Assembly (NCBI RefSeq): GCF_006007965.1
Contig: NZ_CP040748.1
Span: forward strand, 620,001 to 684,000
Origin: Nocardioides jishulii
GTDB lineage: Bacteria > Actinomycetota > Actinomycetes > Propionibacteriales > Nocardioidaceae
DNA: 64,000 bases
Direction of reading: 5' to 3'
Shown here: positions 8,558 to 16,014 of the stretch, piece after piece
How positions within the stretch are numbered: the stretch's first letter is position 1
How the letters are laid out: each line of letters begins with the position of its first letter
The notes under the pieces: generated by a model
The model's input: the letters and a program-made list of their open reading frames with translations, nothing else
Databases searched by the model: none
What the model was told of the DNA's origin: nothing
Made by a program: the position numbers and the translations under genes

Positions 8558-8642
8558 GTGCACCGGGCCGCTGAAGCCCCGGGTCCCAAAATTAGCCGCT
8601 ACGAGCGGCCACGCGCCGAGAGGTGCTCTCGGCCCGGTGCAC
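8558..8642 (+). ncRNA. Candidate structured RNA or 5' leader
   Basis: An 85-nt segment closes on itself through a perfect 12-bp stem (GTGCACCGGGCC at 8558-8569 with GGCCCGGTGCAC at 8631-8642). Inside are a GCCGCT/AGCGGC hairpin with a 3-nt loop (8595-8609) and a GCCGAGAG/CTCTCGGC hairpin (8615-8633) that competes with the 3' arm of the outer stem. A third alternative pairs CCGGG 8563-8567 with CCCGG 8578-8582. A stretch AAAATTA (8588-8594) is unusually AT-rich for this genome. A TAGACT box lies just upstream and no reading frame fits. It could be a small RNA or a regulatory leader of the PemK-like gene; no known Rfam family was recognised. Confidence 0.5.
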
Positions 8643-8668
8643 ACCCTCCGCCTCCTCTGGCAGCCCTC

Positions 8669-8674
8669 TAGGCT
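8669..8674 (+). promoter_or_regulatory. -10 box (TAGGCT), leaderless promoter
   Basis: TAGGCT lies 6 nt before the ATG at 8681. If it is used, the PemK-like gene has its own leaderless promoter downstream of the structured RNA. Confidence 0.4.
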
Positions 8675-8680
8675 CGCGGC

Positions 8681-9160
8681 ATGGGTCGTCTCAGTTCCGC
8701 CGTCAGCCGCCTCCTCGGACGTACGTCGTCCACCCCGCGCGGCGTTGCCGATCTCCGACCCGCCGCGCCCGGCGGCCCCGTCGTGCAGTACGCCGTCGAG
8801 GTCGACGGCGAGCCCGATCCCGGCGAGGTGGTGTGGGGCTGGGTGCCCTACGAGGACGACCCGTCGCAGGGCAAGGACCGGCCGGTCCTGCTCCTGGCCC
8901 ACCACGACTCGGTGTGGTTCGGGCTCATGCTGAGCAGCCAGGACCACTCGCGCGACCCCGCTCGGGAGGCCCGGCACGGGCGTCACTGGATGGACGTCGG
9001 CAGCGGTGCGTGGGACAGTCAGGGCCGTCCGAGTGAGGTGCGTCTCGACCGTCTGCTCCGGCTCGACGGGGCCTCGATCCGGCGCGAGGGCGCCGCGCTC
9101 CCGAAGCCGGTCTTCGACCGCGTCGTGGCCAGGGCTCGGCAGTTCCACGACCTCGGCTGA
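8681..9160 (+). CDS. PemK/MazF-like family protein
   Basis: A 159-residue protein. Residues 50-90 carry the core of PemK/MazF-like SH3-barrel proteins: PGEVVWGWVPYEDD followed by GKDRPVLLLA, matching the G-x-V-W ... K-x-R-P-V-L pattern of the toxins' RNA-binding barrel. In true MazF toxins this is an mRNA endonuclease. No antitoxin gene lies upstream or overlaps; upstream is a structured non-coding segment and downstream an unrelated lipoprotein. In actinobacteria this stand-alone longer subfamily is widespread and may not be a toxin. The N-terminal 40 residues are basic and of low complexity. The fold is confident; toxicity is uncertain. Confidence 0.75.
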   Translation: MGRLSSAVSRLLGRTSSTPRGVADLRPAAPGGPVVQYAVEVDGEPDPGEVVWGWVPYEDDPSQGKDRPVLLLAHHDSVWFGLMLSSQDHSRDPAREARHGRHWMDVGSGAWDSQGRPSEVRLDRLLRLDGASIRREGAALPKPVFDRVVARARQFHDLG

Positions 9161-9272
9161 GCGGGGCACGCCGTCGGGCCGACGGTCACCCCGGTGTCGG
9201 TAGGCTGACCCGGCGACACACCCGCACGTCCTCGACGTGCGCCCTTGGCATGAGAGAGAAGATCCCCGCCCC

Positions 9273-10646
9273 ATGACGACCCGCCGACCCGCCCTGGCCC
9301 TGGCCTCGCTCCTCACCTTTGCTCTCACGGCGACTGCCTGCACGAGCGACGGGGACCCCGGCGACGGGCCCTCCGCCACCCCCTCCCCGACGGTGCGTGC
9401 CGAGCCGGACCACCTCACCTTCGGCGTCTTCGGCACCGAGGCCGAGATGGTCGCCTGGGACGAGACGCTGCGCGACTTCAACGAGGGCAACAGGTCCACC
9501 CGGGCGAGCCTGGTCGAGTGGACCTCGCAGGAGGCGGCCCGCAGTGCGCTGGCCAGCGGTGACCCCGAGCAGGTGCCTGACGTCTTCCTGATGGCGCGTT
9601 CCGACCTGCGCCTGGCGATGGACGAGAAGCTGACCCGCCCCGTCAGCGAGCTGCTCGACGAACGAGGCGTCGACTTCGGCGACAAGTTCTCGCGCGACGC
9701 GGTCGAGTCGTTCAGCCTCGACGGCGACCTGCAGTGCATGGCCTACTCGATCTCGCCGATGGTGATCTACCTCAACGAGAAGCTCATCAACTTCGAGGTG
9801 ATGACGGAGCGCGGCCTCGACGTCTCCTCGCGCTGGGACCGCTGGCGGATGCCCCAGTTCGCGGAGGCGGCCCGCTTCGGCACCCGGCCCGTACGCGGCG
9901 TCTCCGGCGTCCACATCGACGCCTCGGTCGAAGGGCTCGCCCCCTTCATCCTCTCCGCCGGCGGCTCGCTCTTCGACGACGCCAAGAACCCCACCTCCCT
10001 CGCCTTCTCCTCGGAGGAGACCCGGGACGCGCTGGCGGAGGCGCTGCCCGTGCTGCGCGACGCGAGCATCACCCTGCCCGAGGACAAGATCGCCAAGCGG
10101 TCTCCGCTGGAGTGGTTCAAGCGCGGCAAGCTCGCCATGATGGCTGGCCAGCGCGGCCTCGTGCCCGAGCTGCGCGAGCAGGAGGGCCTCGAGTTCAACG
10201 TGATGCCGATGCCCTACCTCGGCTCCGCCGCCACCGTCGGCGACGTCGACGGCCTCTGCATCTCGGCCAAGACCGAGCACCCCGGACAGGCGGCCGACCT
10301 GATCGCCCACCTGATCGGCGACGAAGCCACCGTCAAGGTGACGGAGGCCGGCGCGATCGTCCCGGCCAACCTGACCGTGGCCGCCTCCGACGCCTTCCTC
10401 CAGAAGGGCCAGATGCCGGAGCGTTCGCGAGTCTTCAACTCGGCCATCCGTGGCATCGAGTTCCAGCCGCTGGTGCCGTCGTGGGAGGCGCTGGAGAAGG
10501 CCGTACGCCCCTACGTGCGCCAGCTCCTGCTCGACCCGGGCGAGATCGACCTCGAGGCGATCACCGAGCAGATCGACGAGGCCTCACGCACGGTGCTGAG
10601 CCCCGAGGACGTCGAGCCGAGCGAGAGCCCCAGCCCGAAGGACTGA
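9273..10646 (+). CDS. Extracellular solute-binding lipoprotein (orphan)
   Basis: A 457-residue ABC-type sugar-binding protein. The N terminus has a basic start, a hydrophobic core and a lipobox ending at Cys (LTATAC), then a Pro/Ser/Thr-rich linker that would tether the mature domain to the membrane. The body resembles family 1 binding proteins (SBP_bac_1/8): DHLTFGVFG first strand, VPDVFLMARSDL near residue 108, and the late segment GDVDGLCISAKTEHP. No permease or ATPase genes flank it, so it must work with a transporter encoded elsewhere or with the shared ATPase. The tail ends in SESPSPKD. A hairpin (10664-10682) separates it from the convergent rnd gene. The substrate is unknown. Confidence 0.85.
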   Translation: MTTRRPALALASLLTFALTATACTSDGDPGDGPSATPSPTVRAEPDHLTFGVFGTEAEMVAWDETLRDFNEGNRSTRASLVEWTSQEAARSALASGDPEQVPDVFLMARSDLRLAMDEKLTRPVSELLDERGVDFGDKFSRDAVESFSLDGDLQCMAYSISPMVIYLNEKLINFEVMTERGLDVSSRWDRWRMPQFAEAARFGTRPVRGVSGVHIDASVEGLAPFILSAGGSLFDDAKNPTSLAFSSEETRDALAEALPVLRDASITLPEDKIAKRSPLEWFKRGKLAMMAGQRGLVPELREQEGLEFNVMPMPYLGSAATVGDVDGLCISAKTEHPGQAADLIAHLIGDEATVKVTEAGAIVPANLTVAASDAFLQKGQMPERSRVFNSAIRGIEFQPLVPSWEALEKAVRPYVRQLLLDPGEIDLEAITEQIDEASRTVLSPEDVEPSESPSPKD

Positions 10647-10663
10647 GCCGGCCAGGCCGTCAG

Positions 10664-10682
10664 GGCCCGGCCCGGCCGGGCC
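10664..10682. terminator. GC hairpin between convergent genes
   Basis: A 7-bp perfect stem (GGCCCGG / CCGGGCC) with a 5-nt loop lies in the 37-bp gap between the convergent lipoprotein and rnd genes. There is no U-tract on either strand, as is usual for high-GC actinobacteria. It could terminate both transcripts. Confidence 0.45.
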
Positions 10683-10683
10683 G

Positions 10684-12030
10684 TCAGGCCTCGGTCGACT
10701 CGTCGTCCGGCCCGTCGGGGACGACCGGCGGCTCCTGGTCGGCGAGCACCGTCGCCTCGACGAGTGCGTCGAGGACGAGGTCGACCTGCCAGCGCCGCGC
10801 GCCGTAGCCGCTGAGCTGCCGGCGCAGCTGCTGCGCCAGCAGCTGCGGGTCGCGGGTAGCGGGCGGCGTCCACATCGCGCGGCGTACGTGGTCGGGCGTG
10901 ATCAGGTTCTCGACCGGCAGGTGGTGCTCGGCGGCAATGGAGAGCGTCGCGTCGCGGGCCACCTTGTAGCGGCGGTCGGCGACCGGGTCGCGGTCGGCCC
11001 ACGCCTTGACGGGCGGGGGGCCGTCGCCCCGCAGGGTGCGCGGGGGCAGCTCCTCCTCCGGGATCTGCATCGCTGTCGCGATCGCGTCCATCCAGCGGTT
11101 GGCGTAGCGCTCGGCGCCGCGTCCGTTGAAGCCGCGGGTGGCCAGCAGGGCGTTGCGGTTGGCCGGCATCGCGGCCGCCGCGGCGACCAGCGCGGCGTCG
11201 GGGACCACCCGGCCGGGCGTCACGTCGCGGGTGCGGGCGATCTCGTCACGCGTCTCCCACAGGGCCCGGGCCACCGCGAGGGCACGGCGTCCGCGCAACT
11301 TGTGCAGGCCCGCCGTACGCCGCCACGCGTCGACCCGGACGGTGGGCTGGAAGTCCAGCAGGTGCGTGAACTCCTGCTGGGCCCACTCCCACTTGCCGGC
11401 CTTCACGAGCTCGGACTGCATGTGGTCGCGCAGCTCGGCGAGCACCTCGACGTCGAGGGCGGCGTACTCCAGCCACGGAGTCGGCAGCGGACGCTTCGAC
11501 CAGTCGGCGGCGGAGTGCTCCTTGCGCATCCGCAGGCCCACGACCTCCTCGACCAGGGTGGCGAGGCCGACCCGGGGCATGCCGAGCAGGCGACCGGCGA
11601 GCTCGGTGTCGAAGATCGTGGTGGGCTCCAGGCCGACCTCGCGCAGGCACGGCAGGTCCTGGGTCGCCGCGTGCAGGATCCACTCGGCGTCGCCCATGGC
11701 CTCGGCCAGCGTCGGCAGGTCGGAGTTGAAGGCGATGGGGTCGATCAGCCACGTGCCGGAGTCGCCGCGCCGCAGCTGGATCAGGTAGGCCCGCTGCGAG
11801 TAGCGGTAGCCGGAGGCGCGCTCGGCGTCCAGGGCGATGGGGCCGGTGGCCGCCGCCAGGGCAGCGCAGGCCTCCTCCAGGCGCGAGGGGGTGTCGACGA
11901 CGTCCGGGATGCCGCCGCTCAGCGTGAGCAGGGGTACGGGGGGCGGGGGAGGGGCGGTCTCGCCCTCGGTCTCCTCGCCCGTCGGGACCGGCTCCGTCGG
12001 CTCGGTGCCTGTCGCGTCGTCAGAAGTCAT
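10684..12030 (-). CDS. rnd: Ribonuclease D
   Basis: A 448-residue 3'-5' exoribonuclease. The DEDD exonuclease domain covers about residues 50-230: ALDAERA (first two acids), ILHAATQDLPCL (third acid) and YAALDVEVLAEL with the Tyr and last Asp of the DEDDy type. HRDC-type helical domains follow in the C-terminal half, ending in acidic repeats. RNase D trims 3' ends of tRNA and other stable RNAs in the cytoplasm. The start overlaps the stop of the upstream DUF3000 gene by 4 bp, so the two are co-translated. The neighbourhood rnd-DUF3000-hemE is common in actinobacteria. Confidence 0.93.
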   Translation of the reverse strand: MTSDDATGTEPTEPVPTGEETEGETAPPPPPVPLLTLSGGIPDVVDTPSRLEEACAALAAATGPIALDAERASGYRYSQRAYLIQLRRGDSGTWLIDPIAFNSDLPTLAEAMGDAEWILHAATQDLPCLREVGLEPTTIFDTELAGRLLGMPRVGLATLVEEVVGLRMRKEHSAADWSKRPLPTPWLEYAALDVEVLAELRDHMQSELVKAGKWEWAQQEFTHLLDFQPTVRVDAWRRTAGLHKLRGRRALAVARALWETRDEIARTRDVTPGRVVPDAALVAAAAAMPANRNALLATRGFNGRGAERYANRWMDAIATAMQIPEEELPPRTLRGDGPPPVKAWADRDPVADRRYKVARDATLSIAAEHHLPVENLITPDHVRRAMWTPPATRDPQLLAQQLRRQLSGYGARRWQVDLVLDALVEATVLADQEPPVVPDGPDDESTEA

Positions 12031-12653
12031 GGGGTCGTGTTGCTCCGCTGTCCACGTCGTTGGGGGAAGGCGGCGACGCCTTCGGGCACCGGCGGGAGGC
12101 CGACTGCCGTACAGAGAAGTTCACCCCATGCCTCGACGTGGGCGCGCAGCGAGGTCTGGTCCTCGTCGATGTCAGGGGTCCAGGAGGCGCGGATCTCGAG
12201 CTGTGCCGTCGTCGGCTCGTCGACCATCCCGCCGAAGGCCTCGGTGGCCACGCGGGTGACGGTGCCGGAGGCGGCACGCCACGTCGCTCCGTGAGCTGTG
12301 AGGGCGTCGGTCAGCCAGGTCCAGCCGACCTCTCCGAGGAGCGGGTCGATGGCGAGCTCGGGGTCGATCTCGGCACGGGAGTAGGCGACGAGCCGGAAGG
12401 TGCCCTGCCAGGTGTCGTTGCCCTGCGGGTCGTGCAGCAGGATCAGGCGGCCGGTGCCGACCTCGTCCTCCTCGACCTCGACGTCGGCGGTGATCGCCGT
12501 GGCCCACGGTGCGATGCGCTGCGGGGCGGGCATCTCCTCGACGGCGACCTCGACGCGCATCGTCGCCGCCCGCACCTGGTCCAGCGCCCTGAGGAACGCG
12601 GCAGGGGGTTCCTCCGCCCCGTGCCCACGGCGGGTCTCCGAGTACGCGACCAT
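12027..12653 (-). CDS. DUF3000 domain-containing protein
   Basis: A 208-residue actinobacterial protein of the DUF3000 family, recognised by its position directly upstream of rnd and by blocks such as EEMPAPQRIAPWATAI and GRLILLHDPQGNDTWQGTFR. It is acidic and soluble with no signal peptide; the function is unknown. It overlaps rnd by 4 bp and is divergent from hemE over a 69-bp gap. The ATG follows a minus-strand TAGCGT box by 6 nt, so the rnd transcript probably begins at this start codon without a leader. Confidence 0.85.
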   Translation of the reverse strand: MVAYSETRRGHGAEEPPAAFLRALDQVRAATMRVEVAVEEMPAPQRIAPWATAITADVEVEEDEVGTGRLILLHDPQGNDTWQGTFRLVAYSRAEIDPELAIDPLLGEVGWTWLTDALTAHGATWRAASGTVTRVATEAFGGMVDEPTTAQLEIRASWTPDIDEDQTSLRAHVEAWGELLCTAVGLPPVPEGVAAFPQRRGQRSNTTP

Positions 12654-12659
12654 GGCCTC

Positions 12660-12665
12660 ACGCTA
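12660..12665 (-). promoter_or_regulatory. -10 box (TAGCGT), leaderless promoter of DUF3000-rnd
   Basis: The minus-strand hexamer TAGCGT sits 6 nt before the ATG at 12653. This is the same arrangement as at 22725 (identical hexamer) and 40137. Confidence 0.5.
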
Positions 12666-12722
12666 AGTCACGCCCGCTCCAGCGATGTGCCAACACGCCG
12701 CCTGACCTGCGATGATCGCGAG

Positions 12723-13763
12723 GTGAGCCCGTCCCCCGCCGCCGCTGACAGTGTCCTCCTCGCCGCCGCGCGCGGAGAGGCGGTGAGCCACACGCCGGTC
12801 TGGTACATGCGTCAGGCGGGCCGCTCGCTGCCCGAGTACCTCAAGGTGCGCGAAGGCGTCGGCATGCTCGAGTCGTGCATGGACCCTGACCTCGTCGTCG
12901 AGATCACCATGCAGCCCGTCCGCCGCTACGGCGTCGACGCGGCGATCTTCTTCTCCGACATCGTGCTGCCGCTCAAGGCGGTCGGCGTCGACCTCGACAT
13001 CAAGGCGGGCGTCGGCCCGGTCGTCGCCGAGCCGGTGCGCACCCTCGCCGACGTCGAGAGGATCCCCGACCTCACCCCCGACCACGTCCCCTTCATCACC
13101 CAGGCCGTGCAGGGCCTCGTCGGTGAGCTCGGCGCCACTCCGCTGATCGGCTTCGCCGGAGCGCCCTTCACCGTCGCGTCCTACCTCGTCGAGGGCGGTC
13201 CCTCGAAGGACCACGCGAAGACCAAGGCCATGATGCTCGGCGCCCCCGAGGTGTGGGACGCGTTGATGCGCAAGATCGCCCAGATCGCCTCGGCCTACCT
13301 CAAGGTGCAGGTCGACGCCGGCGCTTCTGCGGTCCAGCTCTTCGACTCGTGGGCGGGCGCGCTGACCCCGCAGGACTACGCCGAGCACGTCATGCCGCAC
13401 TCCTCGCGCGTGCTGGCCGAGGCCGGCGAGCTGGGCGTGCCGCGCATCCACTTCGGCGTCGGCACCACCAACCTGCTCTCCCTGATGGGCGAGGCCGGCG
13501 CCGACGTCGTCGGTGTCGACTGGCGTACGCCGCTCGAGCGCGGCATCGAGCTCGTCGGCGACCGCGCCGTGCAGGGCAACCTCGACCCCACGCTGGTCTT
13601 CGCTCCGACCGACGTGATGCTGGCGCGCGCCGGCCAGGTGATCGAGGCCGGACGGGCCGCCAGGGGCCACATCTTCAACCTCGGCCACGGCGTCATCCCC
13701 AGCACCGACCCCGACCAGCTGAAGAGGCTGACGGAGTTCGTGCAGTCCTACCCGTTGGGCTGA
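12723..13763 (+). CDS. hemE: Uroporphyrinogen decarboxylase
   Basis: A 346-residue enzyme that decarboxylates uroporphyrinogen III to coproporphyrinogen III in heme synthesis. The N-terminal signature YMRQAGRSLPEY is complete (invariant Arg residues bind the acetate side chains), and the second signature GFAGAPFTVASYL lies near residue 143. Other conserved parts are FSDIVLPLKA, LFDSWAGAL and the C-terminal FNLGHGV. The GTG start at 12723 gives the usual length; a GATGAT hexamer 6 nt before it could be its -10 box. The last 16 bp overlap the convergent LysR gene. Its expected partners hemY and hemQ lie 5.9 kb downstream, beyond an organosulfur module. Confidence 0.96.
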   Translation: MSPSPAAADSVLLAAARGEAVSHTPVWYMRQAGRSLPEYLKVREGVGMLESCMDPDLVVEITMQPVRRYGVDAAIFFSDIVLPLKAVGVDLDIKAGVGPVVAEPVRTLADVERIPDLTPDHVPFITQAVQGLVGELGATPLIGFAGAPFTVASYLVEGGPSKDHAKTKAMMLGAPEVWDALMRKIAQIASAYLKVQVDAGASAVQLFDSWAGALTPQDYAEHVMPHSSRVLAEAGELGVPRIHFGVGTTNLLSLMGEAGADVVGVDWRTPLERGIELVGDRAVQGNLDPTLVFAPTDVMLARAGQVIEAGRAARGHIFNLGHGVIPSTDPDQLKRLTEFVQSYPLG

Positions 13764-14692
13764 GTCGACGCGGGCTGTGACGCCTGGGTCGTCGCTCGGG
13801 CGCCCCTGCTGGCCTCGGCCTGCAGGCAGAGCACGAGGTCGCGCACCGGCGCGGACAGCTGGTGGTGGCGGTGCTGCAGCACCAGGCGTACGGCCGTGCG
13901 GTCGCCCCGCAGCGGCCGCGTGGTGACCAGCCCCGCGGTGTGCAGCGGGTCGCCCACGACGCTGAAGTCGGGCAGCAGGGTGATGCCCAGGCCGTCGGCG
14001 ACCATGAGCTTGCCGAGGTCGGCCCCGTCGGTGCTGTGCGCCTGCTGGGGCAGGTCGCTGCCGAAGAGGCGGTTGGCCACCCGGTGCATCAGGTAGCCGC
14101 TGCGCATCAGGATGAACCGCTCGGTCCGCAGCTGGTCGGCGGTGAGCGCGTCGTGCTGCGTGAGTGCGTGGCTGGGCGGGAGCACGGCGACAGGGCGGCC
14201 GTGGAGCAGCACCGTCGAGGTGAGGTCCGTCGGTACCGCGTCGTCGGCGAGCAGGTTGACCAGGCCGAGGTCGAGGCCGCCGTCGAGGAGGCCGCCGTGG
14301 ATCTCGTGCTGCTGCAGCGGCAGCACCTCGACGCTGGTCTCGGGCTGGTGGGCGCGGAGCGCCTTGATCGCCGGCACCAGCACGGTCGAGGTGGCTCCGT
14401 TGACGGTGCCGATGCGCAGCACCCTGCCGGTGACACCCTGGTCGCCAGCCGCCGTACGCAGCCGGTCCACCGACTCCAGGACGTCGACCATGTGCGGCAG
14501 CAGCTCGCGCCCGGCACGGCTGATCCGGCTGCCGGTGCGGCGGCGGTCGAGCAGGGGCAGCCCGAGCTCGCGCTCGAGCTTGCCGACGGCCTCGCTGAGG
14601 GCGGGCTGGGAGACGTGCAGGTGCTCGCTGGCCTTGCGCAAGGACCCGTAGCGGGTCACGGCGACGACGTACTCGAGCTGTTCGAGACGCAC
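13748..14692 (-). CDS. LysR-family transcriptional regulator (organosulfur module)
   Basis: A 314-residue regulator. The N-terminal winged helix has the classic LysR pattern LEQLEYVVAVTRYGSLRKAS and HVSQPALSEAVGKLE (residues 3-43); the rest is the periplasmic-binding-like effector domain. It is divergent from sfnG over a 215-bp AT-richer gap and is the only regulator in the module, so it probably controls sulfone/sulfonate use, as CysB- or Cbl-like LysR proteins do elsewhere. Its Pro/Gln-rich tail runs 16 bp into the 3' end of hemE on the other strand. The effector is unknown; sulfate, adenylylsulfate or a sulfone is a guess. Confidence 0.9.
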   Translation of the reverse strand: MRLEQLEYVVAVTRYGSLRKASEHLHVSQPALSEAVGKLERELGLPLLDRRRTGSRISRAGRELLPHMVDVLESVDRLRTAAGDQGVTGRVLRIGTVNGATSTVLVPAIKALRAHQPETSVEVLPLQQHEIHGGLLDGGLDLGLVNLLADDAVPTDLTSTVLLHGRPVAVLPPSHALTQHDALTADQLRTERFILMRSGYLMHRVANRLFGSDLPQQAHSTDGADLGKLMVADGLGITLLPDFSVVGDPLHTAGLVTTRPLRGDRTAVRLVLQHRHHQLSAPVRDLVLCLQAEASRGARATTQASQPASTQPNG

Positions 14693-14907
14693 GAGGCTCC
14701 TCCTGGGGCTGGGTGGGTGGCGGGGTGAGAGGTAGGGCCTGTCGCCCGCCAGTCGGAATCTGGCGCTGGACGAGTGGTCCCGCCTTGCGCCTCCAGTAAG
14801 TCTAGTGTTTTGATTGACATACGCGATACAACATTGCGTGATTCACCCACACGCGGTGGCGCTCGGCGTCGACCTGCCGCGTCGACCCCCCTCCGGAGGC
14901 TTCCCGC
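14693..14907. promoter_or_regulatory. Divergent control region lysR / sfnG
   Basis: This 215-bp gap includes an AT-rich core (about 14796-14838) that stands out from its surroundings. It holds TAGTGT (14803-14808), TTGACA (14814-14819) and GATTGAC (14812-14818); the last also occurs before the FMN reductase gene (18473-18479). A T-N11-A LysR site could lie here but no symmetric box is clear. The sfnG ATG is preceded by a GGAGG ribosome site, so this mRNA has a leader. Confidence 0.45.
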
Positions 14908-16014
14908 ATGACCAGCACCGAGCGCCCGCCGCTCCAGTTCGCCTACTGGGTCCCCAACGTCAGTGGTGGCCTGGTCGTCAGCAACGTCGAGCAGCGCACC
15001 GACTGGAGCTACGACTACAACGTGAAGCTCGCCCGGACGGCGGAGGCGAACGGTTTCGACTACGCGCTGACCCAGGTCCGCTACCTCGCGTCGTACAGCG
15101 CTGCGGACCAGCACGAGTCGACCTCCTTCTCGCTGGCCCTGCTGGCCGCCACCGAGCGCCTGAAGGTGATCGCCGCGGTCCATCCCGGCATGTGGCAGCC
15201 CGGCGTGCTGGCCAAGTTCCTCACCACCGCCGACCACATCTCCGGCGGTCGCGCCGCCGTCAACGTCGTCAGTGGCTGGCTCAAGAACGAGTTCACCCAG
15301 CTGGGCGAGCCGTGGCTCGAGCACGGCGAGCGCTACCGTCGTGCCGAGGAGTTCATCCAGTACCTGCGGGCGATCTGGACCTCGGACTCCGCCGAGTTCA
15401 ACGGCGACTTCTACCGTCTCCACGACTTCAACATGCGGCCCAAGCCGCTCGACCTGCCCGGCCGCTCGCACCCGGAGGTCTTCATGGGGGGCAACTCCAC
15501 CGCCGCTCGGGGCATGGGCGGCCGCGTGGCCGACTGGTACTTCATGAACGGCAGCAGCCCCGAGGGTGCCCAGGAGCAGATCGACGAGGTCAGCGCCCAC
15601 GCGGCGGCCGCCGGTCGCGCCGTGAAGTTCGGCATCAACGGCTTCATGATCGCCCGCGACACCGAGGCCGAGGCCCACCAGGTGCTGCAGGACATCATCG
15701 ACGGCGCCGACCGCGAGGCCGTCGAGAGCTTCGGCGACGCCGTCAAGCAGGCCGGGGCCTCCACGGCCGACAAGAAGGGCATGTGGGCCGACGCCACCTT
15801 CGACGACATGGTCCAGTACAACGAGGGCTTCCGCACCGGCCTGGTCGGTACGCCCGAGCAGGTCGCGCGCCGCCTGCTGGAGTACCGCCGCCGCGGCGTC
15901 GACCTGATGCTCTGCGGCTTCCTGCACTTCCAGGAGGAGGTCGAGTACTTCGGCCGCGAGGTGCTCCCGGTCTACCGCGAGCTCGAGGCCAGCGAGCTGG
16001 CGGTGGCCTCGTGA
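14908..16014 (+). CDS. sfnG: Dimethyl sulfone monooxygenase SfnG
   Basis: A 368-residue FMNH2-dependent monooxygenase of the luciferase-like fold. The first residues, PPLQFAYWVPNVSGGLVVS and EQRTDWSYDYN, are diagnostic of SfnG, as are HESTSFSLALLAATERLKVIAA (written here in two parts: HESTSFSLALLA and ATERLKVIAA) and the VNVVSGWLKNEF block near residue 125. SfnG converts dimethyl sulfone to methanesulfinate and formaldehyde with reduced FMN and oxygen. It works in the cytoplasm and needs a partner flavin reductase, which this cluster supplies. It is the first gene of the sulfur operon and overlaps the next gene by 4 bp (GTGA). Expression is probably under the divergent LysR regulator. Confidence 0.93.
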   Translation: MTSTERPPLQFAYWVPNVSGGLVVSNVEQRTDWSYDYNVKLARTAEANGFDYALTQVRYLASYSAADQHESTSFSLALLAATERLKVIAAVHPGMWQPGVLAKFLTTADHISGGRAAVNVVSGWLKNEFTQLGEPWLEHGERYRRAEEFIQYLRAIWTSDSAEFNGDFYRLHDFNMRPKPLDLPGRSHPEVFMGGNSTAARGMGGRVADWYFMNGSSPEGAQEQIDEVSAHAAAAGRAVKFGINGFMIARDTEAEAHQVLQDIIDGADREAVESFGDAVKQAGASTADKKGMWADATFDDMVQYNEGFRTGLVGTPEQVARRLLEYRRRGVDLMLCGFLHFQEEVEYFGREVLPVYRELEASELAVAS

